A stretch of DNA of 17,701 nucleotides from Methanospirillum hungatei. GTDB taxonomy: Archaea; Halobacteriota; Methanomicrobia; Methanomicrobiales; Methanospirillaceae. This document shows positions 7,506-13,382 of the stretch, piece after piece. The stretch is taken from the NCBI RefSeq assembly GCF_020216685.1, contig NZ_JAIWNS010000116.1, forward strand, positions 1-17,701. Direction: 5' to 3'. Made by a program: the position numbers and the translations under genes. The notes under the pieces were generated by a model that was not told the origin of the DNA, did not search any database, and was given only the letters and a program-made list of their open reading frames with translations. Each line of letters begins with the position of its first letter. The first letter of the stretch is position 1.

Positions 7506-7970
7506 TTAAAACCGAAACCACCGCATCATCACAATAGCATCTTCAGTGTCGGCATAATACCCGCAGATCTGAAATACCGGTTCATACCCGAGTTTTGTAT
7601 AAAACTGGATGGCAGAAATGTTTGAGACTCTGACTTCGAGCTGCATGGCTGTTGCTTTCTGAATCATTGCAGCCTGCTCAGCTCTCTTGACCAAGGTCTT
7701 GCCAATACCCCTGTTTCTCATATCAGGACTGACAGCAAGACTACAGATATGCCCATACCGCTCCTCACCGGTGTCCTCAACACCACATATAATATATCCA
7801 CAAATTGAGCCTTCCGATTCGGCAATGAAAACCGTATCTGAAAAGGTCGTGATGGCCTCCTCAAGTGTCTCACGCGCCCAGGGATCTGGAAAAGAACTCC
7901 GTTCTATCCCCTGTACTGCTGTAATATCCGCCAAAGCCATCTTTCGTATCCGGAGACCTCTTTCCTGCAT
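7506..7970 (-). CDS. rimI: RimI/Ard1-type N-alpha-acetyltransferase (GNAT family)
   Basis: The product is a cytosolic GNAT enzyme that should transfer acetyl from acetyl-CoA to protein N-termini; archaeal RimI/Ard1 enzymes have broad substrate range. In 154 residues it shows the RimI substrate-side segment IERSSFPDPWARETLEEAI (22-40), the acetyl-CoA loop RNRGIG (85-90) after CSLAVSPDM, and the C-terminal NISAIQFYTKLGYE (117-130). I choose the ATG at 7970; a TTG one codon upstream is in frame but unnecessary, and the next ATG at 7940 would cut into the first beta strand. The gene is divergent from the DUF1015 gene. A close alternative is another small GNAT, but the SFPDPW block strongly favours RimI. 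Confidence 0.9.
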   Translation of the reverse strand: MQERGLRIRKMALADITAVQGIERSSFPDPWARETLEEAITTFSDTVFIAESEGSICGYIICGVEDTGEERYGHICSLAVSPDMRNRGIGKTLVKRAEQAAMIQKATAMQLEVRVSNISAIQFYTKLGYEPVFQICGYYADTEDAIVMMRWFRF

Positions 7971-8042
7971 CAAAGCCTGTACTTATCTGTCAGTGTTATC
8001 ATATAGAAACAGGGGAATATAGGTAAGAACACCTGGTGTCTT
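7971..8042. promoter_or_regulatory. Compact divergent promoter region of rimI and the DUF1015 gene
   Basis: The 72 bases between the two starts carry CATATAGAAA (about 8000-8009) as a plausible plus-strand TATA box, giving a leader near 13 bases. CCTATATTC, read on the minus strand at 8015-8023, is a plausible TATA box for rimI. ACACC-t-GGTGT at 8029-8039 is a short palindrome whose right half is the likely SD (GGTG) of the DUF1015 gene. The two promoters overlap, so their activity may be linked. Confidence 0.5.
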
Positions 8043-9302
8043 ATGGTTCATGTATATCCATTTCAAGCAGTGCGGCCTGCTCCTGGAAAGGCAGAAGAGA
8101 TTGCTGCCGTCCCGTATGACGTCGTGAGTGCAGAAGAAGCACGGGAGATCATTGAGAAGAATCCACTCAGTTTTCTGCGGATAAGCAGGGCCGATGCACT
8201 GCTCCCTGACAAAGACCCGTATTCAGCCGATGTATACAAACTCTCACGGGATATATTTGATGAATACCAAAATTCCGGCCTGTTTCTCCAGGATGAGACG
8301 GCTGCAATGTATGTATACCGGGTTCATGACGCCGACAGAACATATACCGGCATTGCCTGCTGTGCTGATACCAGGGAGTATGAAAGCGGTGAGATCCGAC
8401 GGCATGAACTGACCAGATATGACAAGGAGGAAGACCGGACCAGGCATATCGATGCCATGAATGCCAACACCGGCCCGGTAGTCCTCCTTCACGGCTCCCA
8501 TGCAGAGATAAAAGCCATCCTGAAGAAATCGACCGAAAACCGTGAACCGGACATGGTGGCACATGCTGCCAACGGGAGTGTCCATGAAATCTTTGCCATA
8601 CGGGATGAAGCCGTGATTACCCGGCTGCATGAGATCTTTGTCTCCATCCCGGCACTCTATATTGCTGACGGGCATCACCGGTGTAAATCAGCAGTCAATG
8701 TTGTTGAGAAGAGATCAAAGGGCGGAGTGAAGGTCCCTGAAGAGACCCATCACGTCTTGTCTGTTGTCTTTGCCGAGGATGAAGTAAAAGTTCATGGGTA
8801 CAGCAGACTGCTTACTGACCTTGCACCCCTGACTCCGGACAGTTTTCTGAAAAAAATATCAGATATTGCACATGTCACCCCCTATGGTGATGCAGACCGG
8901 TCCCAGTTCACCCTGACACCAAAGATTGGCGGAGAAGGCGATCATGTATTCCACCTGTACCTCAAGGGAAAATGGTATGAATGTGTCATCCCCCGCAACC
9001 CGAAGATTACCGATATCAGGGCGCTGGATGTGAGTGTGCTTCAGGAACAGATCCTGATCCCGTTTCTTGGCATCACGGATCCGAGAGGGGATCCCCGGCT
9101 CCAGTACTTGGGTGGGGCCCGTCCGGTTCGTGACCTGATGATAAAAGTAGACAGTGGTGAGTATGCAGCGGCAATCGCCATGCAACCGGTCGATGTGAGA
9201 ACCGTCTTTACTATCGCCGATGCTGGTGGAATTATGCCACCAAAATCGACATGGTTTGAACCAAAACTCCTAAGCGGACTTCTTATCCACGTACTTGAAT
9301 AA
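8043..9302 (+). CDS. DUF1015 family protein (possible SerK/ParB-like kinase fold)
   Basis: This 419-residue soluble protein is recognisable as DUF1015 (COG4198-like), found in methanogens and many bacteria. Characteristic blocks are VYPFQAVRPAPG and AAVPYDVVS (residues 4-29), RHELT around 120, and IADGHHRCKSA (207-217). The C-terminal half includes GDPRLQYLGG. The DGHHR motif resembles the phosphate-binding turn of the ParB/sulfiredoxin fold, which also includes archaeal ADP-dependent serine kinase SerK. A phosphotransfer role is therefore possible but unproven, and this family is longer than SerK. The start ATG has GGTG four to seven bases upstream. No signal peptide or membrane segment is seen. 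It is divergent from rimI and stands alone before a terminator, so context does not settle its role. Family assignment is fairly sure, function is not. Confidence 0.82.
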   Translation: MVHVYPFQAVRPAPGKAEEIAAVPYDVVSAEEAREIIEKNPLSFLRISRADALLPDKDPYSADVYKLSRDIFDEYQNSGLFLQDETAAMYVYRVHDADRTYTGIACCADTREYESGEIRRHELTRYDKEEDRTRHIDAMNANTGPVVLLHGSHAEIKAILKKSTENREPDMVAHAANGSVHEIFAIRDEAVITRLHEIFVSIPALYIADGHHRCKSAVNVVEKRSKGGVKVPEETHHVLSVVFAEDEVKVHGYSRLLTDLAPLTPDSFLKKISDIAHVTPYGDADRSQFTLTPKIGGEGDHVFHLYLKGKWYECVIPRNPKITDIRALDVSVLQEQILIPFLGITDPRGDPRLQYLGGARPVRDLMIKVDSGEYAAAIAMQPVDVRTVFTIADAGGIMPPKSTWFEPKLLSGLLIHVLE

Positions 9303-9327
9303 AAAATTTTTAAAAATTCAATTTTTC
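9295..9327. terminator. Bidirectional terminator between the DUF1015 gene and the secreted trio
   Basis: TTGAAT (9295-9300) and ATTCAA (9316-9321) pair around an A/T core, with the DUF1015 stop TAA overlapping the first arm. TTTTT follows at 9322-9326 on the plus strand. The minus strand reads TTTTTAAAAATTTTTT just after the stop of the converging gene. The element can end transcripts from both directions. Confidence 0.75.
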
Positions 9328-10290
9328 TCATAGTTCCGCTGCCTTGATGGTATAGGCGGTTGGTGGAACCGGAATCGTGACATTCAGGTCATCCGGAGCT
9401 TTGACATCGGTTGCAGATGCGATAAATCCATCATATTCTGAGGGTTTAATCCCTGCAATTACCATATCCTGTCCGGTATATGACCGTGCAGTCAGATGAT
9501 AATTCCCACTGCCCCGTTTTCCATATATCTTTACATAGTAGAGTTTCTCCTCATCCGGATGTGAAATCCCAACATATGCATTGCTTCCAAGTCCGATATC
9601 GGCAGCGATAGCAACACAGGGTTTGTATTTCGGATTGCATGCTTCATAGACATACAGATCAAGATCCGGGCCACAGTTCCTGGTCACGAACATATCAACA
9701 TCAGATTTGCTCTGCATCAGGGGAGCACTCTCATCACAGGGGCCGGATAGCACCCATTCCACAAATGAACGGTTCCCGGTGAGCCGGTATGCAAATGTCT
9801 TTGACTCACCGGAGTTTAAAAAGCCGGTCTGCAGGTTATCCCTGTACACCATGGGCGGAGCACAATCAGCCATATTATAGCAGGGCCCGCCATAACAGGA
9901 GGTCGTTATCGGACATTCCTTATCAATCGTCAATGTATATTCTGCAAATCCTTTCAAAGATTCAACAACGACAAACCACTCCCCGGACTCAAGATGAATC
10001 TTCTGTGATGATGCAGGTGATAAGGTACTCACATCTGCATTCCTGGTCACATGAATCGCGGAAGGTACCCAGGTACTTGAGGCCTTTTTGGCATACATGG
10101 AAAATTCACTCCCCTGGTCTCCGGATAGCATGAGCGTTGCGGTGCAGGGAACATTGAGGGTATACATCTTATTCTGTCCTGCATACAGGGCATTGGAAAA
10201 TGATTCGGATGACGCCCCACTAACCAGACAAGGCAGAGAGATTAAGGCAAAAACGAAAAGTATAATGTACCAATTTTTCTGATATTTCAT
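9328..10290 (-). CDS. Secreted PPC-like two-domain protein, diverged third member of a tandem family
   Basis: This is a 320-residue exported protein of unknown function. The signal peptide is MKYQKNWYIILFVFALISLPCLVSG. It then has a beta domain ending HLESGEWFVVVESLKGFAEYTLTI, a cysteine-rich linker (SCYGGPCYNMADC), and a second domain with DLDLYVYEACNP, GSNAYVGI and YYVKIYGKRGSGNYHL. These are the pattern of PPC (bacterial pre-peptidase C-terminal) beta-sandwich domains. The order matches the two proteins encoded upstream at 10374 and 11501, so all three are paralogs; this copy has diverged most and lacks the TPIIVASAG motif. The frame is open to 10350, but I choose the ATG at 10290 because it places the signal peptide at the N-terminus. 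No sortase or archaeosortase motif or C-terminal membrane anchor is seen, so it is probably released or held by the cell envelope. Confidence 0.78.
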   Translation of the reverse strand: MKYQKNWYIILFVFALISLPCLVSGASSESFSNALYAGQNKMYTLNVPCTATLMLSGDQGSEFSMYAKKASSTWVPSAIHVTRNADVSTLSPASSQKIHLESGEWFVVVESLKGFAEYTLTIDKECPITTSCYGGPCYNMADCAPPMVYRDNLQTGFLNSGESKTFAYRLTGNRSFVEWVLSGPCDESAPLMQSKSDVDMFVTRNCGPDLDLYVYEACNPKYKPCVAIAADIGLGSNAYVGISHPDEEKLYYVKIYGKRGSGNYHLTARSYTGQDMVIAGIKPSEYDGFIASATDVKAPDDLNVTIPVPPTAYTIKAAEL

Positions 10291-10331
10291 ACGTGACCCA
10301 TCCAGCTCTTCCTGTGTGATCTTGAGCATGA

Positions 10332-10349
10332 TGGTAATGAATCTTACCA
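10332..10349. promoter_or_regulatory. Inverted repeat upstream of the third secreted-family gene
   Basis: TGGTAA-tgaatc-TTACCA is a perfect six-base-arm inverted repeat about 40 bases upstream of the chosen start at 10290. It sits where a promoter or early leader is expected. The short interval differs from the leader hairpins of the two paralogs. Confidence 0.3.
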
Positions 10350-10360
10350 ATTAAAGATCA

Positions 10361-10373
10361 GAAAAAAGGAGAT
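10361..10373 (-). terminator. Poly-T terminator of the middle secreted-family gene
   Basis: On the minus strand the TAA at 10376-10374 is followed by ATCTCCTTTTTTC, with T6 at 10367-10362. This is a likely archaeal T-run terminator, and it suggests that the paralogs are at least partly transcribed separately. Confidence 0.55.
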
Positions 10374-11366
10374 TTATTGATCTGAAACCGGCACAAATTC
10401 AGCCGTGGGAGCCTGAACTGACGAAGATACTGCAGTATCTAATCCGGATCCGCTCCCGGCACTCGAATATGCAACGGTAGATGATGTTGCAACAACCGGT
10501 GCTGATGCGACAATAATCGGCGTGTCTCCAAAGCACTTGTAACTGTTCATCCGTAAATTATAGGTTCCACTACCGCTGCGTGCATATACCATCACATAGT
10601 AGGTTGAACCACGTTGCGGGTTTGCGATAGACACATAGGCATTCGGACCGTTTGCGTAGTAATTGGTATTGCAGTACGAGTACTGTGGATTACAGTCCTT
10701 AAACACATAAATGTCAAAGTTCGGGTTAAATCCGCTACCGCTGAAGACCTGTCCGGCCATGGAAGAGACGATGATCGGGGTCGGGCCACTGCCTGATCCG
10801 GTCAGGATCCATTCGATCTGCGACCGTCCATCGGTCGGGATGTAGTATCCATAGACTGCTGCCTGTCCTGGATAAAGGAATCCTGAACGGTCAACGGTCT
10901 TATAGGGACTGCAGGGCCCTGGAACCGGTACTGGCGGGGATGGCGGGATGGGTCCTGGCGGGAAGCAGTTGCTGTCTGCTGTCACATATGCTGTACCACT
11001 GCCAGACCGTGCATATACCACAACGCACCAGAGTCCCTGATCAAGGTATACGGTTGCACTACCACCAAGGCCGCTGCTGTAGGCATACGTGTCATAATGA
11101 CTCATAATGTAATTATTCGACGGGCAGGTCCCGGGAGAACCATAGTTCTTCATCGCATAAATGTCAAATGCTGCACCATAGGGTGACTGAACCGTTATCT
11201 GGGTTCCACAATATCCGGATACCCCGACCTCATGCATTGCTGCAGAGCCCTGCCAGAGCCGGTATGACTTTGGAAAGTCAGTCGTATATGCACTGGCAGA
11301 TGATACAATCAGGGCACATGCGATGAGTATCAGAAGGGCTGCTCCGGTATACCAAAATTTTTTCAT
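10374..11366 (-). CDS. Secreted cysteine-rich protein with two PPC-like beta domains
   Basis: This is a 330-residue exported protein; a cell-surface role is likely but the exact function is unknown. Residues 1-26 form a signal peptide ending SSASA. Domain 1 (about 36-134) contains FDIYAMK and WCVVVYARSGSGTAYV. A proline-rich linker (135-151) joins it to domain 2 (about 160-278), which contains GQAAVYGYYIPTDGRS, FDIYVFKDCNPQ, GPNAYVSI and GSTYYVMVYARSGSGTYNL. The C-terminal tail (280-330) is rich in Ser, Gly and Ala. Mature cysteines lie at 53, 81, 114, 134, 152, 225, 232 and 278. TPIIV occurs at 196-200 and again at 282-286. GAGGAG lies nine bases before the ATG, preceded by a hairpin shared with the paralog upstream. 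The middle copy of three tandem paralogs. Confidence 0.82.
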   Translation of the reverse strand: MKKFWYTGAALLILIACALIVSSASAYTTDFPKSYRLWQGSAAMHEVGVSGYCGTQITVQSPYGAAFDIYAMKNYGSPGTCPSNNYIMSHYDTYAYSSGLGGSATVYLDQGLWCVVVYARSGSGTAYVTADSNCFPPGPIPPSPPVPVPGPCSPYKTVDRSGFLYPGQAAVYGYYIPTDGRSQIEWILTGSGSGPTPIIVSSMAGQVFSGSGFNPNFDIYVFKDCNPQYSYCNTNYYANGPNAYVSIANPQRGSTYYVMVYARSGSGTYNLRMNSYKCFGDTPIIVASAPVVATSSTVAYSSAGSGSGLDTAVSSSVQAPTAEFVPVSDQ

Positions 11367-11375
11367 ACGAATACA

Positions 11376-11396
11376 CTCCTCAAGGTAGATACCTTG
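11376..11396 (-). promoter_or_regulatory. 5' leader hairpin and Shine-Dalgarno of the middle secreted-family gene
   Basis: On the minus strand CAAGGTA-tc-TACCTTG (11396-11381) forms a stem that runs directly into GAGGAG (11381-11376). The ATG follows after nine bases. The paralog at 12464-12480 has the same layout with different bases in the stem. A TATA-like TTATCATA lies about 26-35 bases upstream, so the message may begin at or just before the hairpin. Confidence 0.65.
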
Positions 11397-11448
11397 CTTT
11401 CTTTTCTACTATCGTACAGGATATGATAATCCTTTTGAGTTGAGAGAT

Positions 11449-11475
11449 GTTCCGACAATTCCGGAACAAAAAAAG
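11449..11475 (-). terminator. T-run terminator region of the first secreted-family gene
   Basis: After the TGA at 11503-11501, the minus strand reads TTCCGGAATTCTTTTTTT, with T7 at 11474-11468. An inverted repeat GTTCCG (11449-11454) / CGGAAC (11462-11467) follows. ATTCCGGAA is present twice (around 11458-11466 and 11478-11486). Termination is probably at the T-run. Confidence 0.55.
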
Positions 11476-11500
11476 AATTCCGGAAGTTAATCCAGATCTA

Positions 11501-12451
11501 TCATTCTGAAATTACAATCTCTGCTGAAGGTGCTGATACTTCTGAACCTGAACCGGTGTCATCTGATGCTGCAGAGGCGGTAGACATGGTTGCATCCATT
11601 CCTGCAGATGCCACGATGATTGGTGTTGTGCCACCACACTTGTAGCTGTTCATCTTCAGGTTATAGGTTCCACTGCCACTGCGGGCATAGACCATCACAT
11701 AGTAGGTTGAGCCACTGGAGGGTGGAGCGACCGATACATAGGCGTTCGGGCCATAGGAGTAGTACCGGGTATTACAGTATGAGTTCTGTGGGTTACAGTC
11801 CTTGAAGACATACAGGTCAAAGGTGCTGCCTCCATAGGAACTGCTCTCTACAGACTGCCCTGCAGATGCCACGATGATCGGGGTACTGCCACCGCCTGAA
11901 GAGGTCATGGACCACTCGATCTTGGATCTTCCATCAGTCGGGATATAATATCCATACACTGCTGCCTGACCCTGGTTTAAGAATCCAGTTCTGGTATCTG
12001 ACTTATAGACACCACAGGGTGTGGGGTAAGGAGTCGGATACGGGGTCGGGTAGGGACAGTTTGAGGTCACCCGCAGCGAATAGGACCCACTGCCGGAGAA
12101 ACCGTACACAACCAGACACCAGGTTCCTGCCTCAAGGGTCATGGTTGCAGTCCCGCTGTATCCATAGGCAACCTTGTCATAGTTATACAGGATCGAATTT
12201 GGAGAGGGACAGGAGCCATATCCCCACTTCTTCTTTGCGTAGAGATCAAACCGGGCACCATAGCTGGAGACCACGGTTGCCGTTCCCGGGCAGTTTAAGG
12301 TGACTTCGTATACCTGTGACGTCTGACCCTGCCAGAGTGAGGCCTGCTGTTCACTTAGAACGCTCATTTCTTCCGCTGAGGCTGGTACTGCCACCAGAGC
12401 ACATACGATAAGCATCAGACAGGTGATGCCAATTTTCCAGAAGGTTCTCAT
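11501..12451 (-). CDS. Secreted cysteine-rich protein with two PPC-like beta domains and a PYPT-repeat linker
   Basis: This is a 316-residue exported protein and a close paralog of the gene at 10374. Residues 1-26 form a signal peptide ending VPASA. Domain 1 (about 38-132) contains FDLYAKKKW and WCLVVYGFSGSGSYSL. The linker is three PYPT repeats (133-144). Domain 2 (about 154-272) contains GQAAVYGYYIPTDGRS, FDLYVFKDCNPQ, GPNAYVSV and GSTYYVMVYARSGSGTYNL. TPIIVASAG occurs at 190-198 and again at 276-284, before a Ser-rich tail. Mature cysteines are at 54, 81, 112, 132, 146, 219, 226 and 272, matching the paralog one for one. Two adjacent ATGs exist (12454, 12451); the second gives better SD spacing (seven bases from GAGGAG) and the MRTFW/MKKFW alignment. 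The frame is open to 12499, but that extension has no SD. Likely an envelope or sheath-associated protein; this is inference. Confidence 0.82.
   Translation of the reverse strand: MRTFWKIGITCLMLIVCALVAVPASAEEMSVLSEQQASLWQGQTSQVYEVTLNCPGTATVVSSYGARFDLYAKKKWGYGSCPSPNSILYNYDKVAYGYSGTATMTLEAGTWCLVVYGFSGSGSYSLRVTSNCPYPTPYPTPYPTPCGVYKSDTRTGFLNQGQAAVYGYYIPTDGRSKIEWSMTSSGGGSTPIIVASAGQSVESSSYGGSTFDLYVFKDCNPQNSYCNTRYYSYGPNAYVSVAPPSSGSTYYVMVYARSGSGTYNLKMNSYKCGGTTPIIVASAGMDATMSTASAASDDTGSGSEVSAPSAEIVISE
11601..11878. repeat. 20-bp direct repeat inside the first secreted-family gene
   Basis: CCTGCAGATGCCACGATGAT occurs exactly at 11601-11620 and 11859-11878. On the coding strand it encodes most of the repeated IIVASAG motif before and after domain 2. 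Identity at synonymous positions suggests a recent duplication or correction between the two sites within the gene. Confidence 0.7.
12020..12055 (-). repeat. Three 12-base repeats encoding the PYPT linker
   Basis: Three successive PYPT units (residues 133-144) are encoded by imperfect 12-base repeats that differ mainly at third codon positions. The paralog has a different Pro-rich linker at this place. Repeat number may vary between strains. Confidence 0.75.
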
Positions 12452-12458
12452 CATTCCA

Positions 12459-12480
12459 CTCCTCAAGGCGTATTGCCTTG
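12459..12480 (-). promoter_or_regulatory. 5' leader hairpin and Shine-Dalgarno of the first secreted-family gene
   Basis: On the minus strand CAAGGC-aatac-GCCTTG (12480-12464) forms a six-pair stem leading directly into GAGGAG (12464-12459), with ATG starts four and seven bases on. The base pair after CAAGG differs from the paralog leader (C-G here, T-A there), yet pairing is kept on both sides. That supports a structure selected in RNA or as a symmetric DNA site. Confidence 0.65.
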
Positions 12481-12505
12481 TGATGAAACATACTCTCATA
12501 TGTGA

Positions 12506-12515
12506 CCTTATAAGG
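12506..12515 (-). promoter_or_regulatory. TATA box of the first secreted-family gene
   Basis: CCTTATAAGG is a ten-base palindrome containing TTATAAG on the minus strand. With a start about 25 bases downstream, transcription would begin near 12485, just ahead of the leader hairpin. The stretch from here to 12629 holds no gene; it carries T-runs on the minus strand. Confidence 0.55.
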
Positions 12516-12618
12516 CTTGTTGTCAGGAAATATCCGGAGTACAGTGTTTTTTACAAAAAGGAAAATGCCCTATGAATGCTTCCCTTACAGGCGCCAGAGA
12601 GATGAATTCTGAAAATCG

Positions 12619-12629
12619 GAAAAAACGGG
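12619..12629 (-). terminator. Poly-T terminator of the tetrapyrrole operon
   Basis: After the cobA TAA (12632-12630) the minus strand reads CCCGTTTTTTC, with T6 at 12625-12620. A second T-rich stretch follows near 12546-12560. This fits the end of the operon, since the next gene has its own promoter. Confidence 0.55.
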
Positions 12630-13382
12630 TTACCGGGGGATGACATACTCACCGGTGTAGAGTGAGACCACGCCACCGATTACAATCACCGCTGGAGGCC
12701 TGACCTTTCGTTCCTGCGCACGTTCAGCGATTGTTTCAAGGGTTCCAATGGTCTCACGCTGATCGGGCCGAAGCCCGCGCTCAATCACGGCAACCGGTGT
12801 AGCGGCGTCCATCCCGTGATCCACCAGGAATGTCGCTATCTTTCCCAGGTTTTTCACACCCATCAGGATAACAATAGTGCCCCGTGATCTGGCAAGCCAG
12901 TCCCAGTCGATTGCTGACTCTTCTTTTGTCGGATCCTCATTGCCGGTCAGGATGGTAACCTGTGATGCAAATTTCCGGTGCGTTACCGGGATTCCAACCG
13001 ATGCAGGAACGGCAATGGCACTTGTCACTCCGGGAACAACCTCCACCGAAATATTATGCGCTCTTAAGGTCTCCAGTTCCTCACCGCCCCGTCCGAACAG
13101 GAATGGATCTCCTCCTTTCAATCTGACGACACTCCGGCCCTGCTCTGCGTAGGAGACCATGAGCTGCTCTATCTCATCCTGCTCACGGGTGTGGTGATCC
13201 CCGTACTTGCCGACATCTATCTTCTCAGCATGGGCCGGAAGGCTTGCCAGAATCTCTTCACCAGGGAGCTGGTCATAGAGGATGACCTCAGCCATGTCAA
13301 GAACTTCCCGTGCCCGCTTCGTCATAAGGCTCAGTCCACCCGGACCTGATCCTACCAGATATACTGTTCCTTTCTTATCCAT
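12630..13382 (-). CDS. cobA: Uroporphyrinogen-III C-methyltransferase (SUMT)
   Basis: The enzyme uses two S-adenosylmethionines to methylate uroporphyrinogen III at C2 and C7, giving precorrin-2, the precursor of siroheme, cobamides and F430. The 250-residue protein is a single SUMT domain of normal length. It has VYLVGSGPGG at 7-16, the LYDQLP block, RLKGGDPFLFGRGGEE (SAM site), VVPGVTSAIAVPASVGIPVTHR, and DHGMDAATPVAVIERG near the C-terminus. The ATG lies inside the end of hemC with an eight-base overlap (ATGGATAA), so the two are translationally coupled. It is the last gene of the operon. No fused uroporphyrinogen-III synthase domain is present, unlike in some bacteria where CobA and HemD are joined. 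Confidence 0.95.
   Translation of the reverse strand: MDKKGTVYLVGSGPGGLSLMTKRAREVLDMAEVILYDQLPGEEILASLPAHAEKIDVGKYGDHHTREQDEIEQLMVSYAEQGRSVVRLKGGDPFLFGRGGEELETLRAHNISVEVVPGVTSAIAVPASVGIPVTHRKFASQVTILTGNEDPTKEESAIDWDWLARSRGTIVILMGVKNLGKIATFLVDHGMDAATPVAVIERGLRPDQRETIGTLETIAERAQERKVRPPAVIVIGGVVSLYTGEYVIPR

Noticed and set aside
8029..8039. ACACCTGGTGT as a hairpin hiding the DUF1015 ribosome site
   Set aside because: A one-base loop cannot form an RNA hairpin; it is more simply an SD (GGTG) with a chance palindrome, though a DNA site is not excluded.
10291..10350. TTG or upstream ATG start for the third secreted-family gene
   Set aside because: They would put 12-20 charged residues ahead of a clean signal peptide; the ATG at 10290 fits export and the paralogs better.
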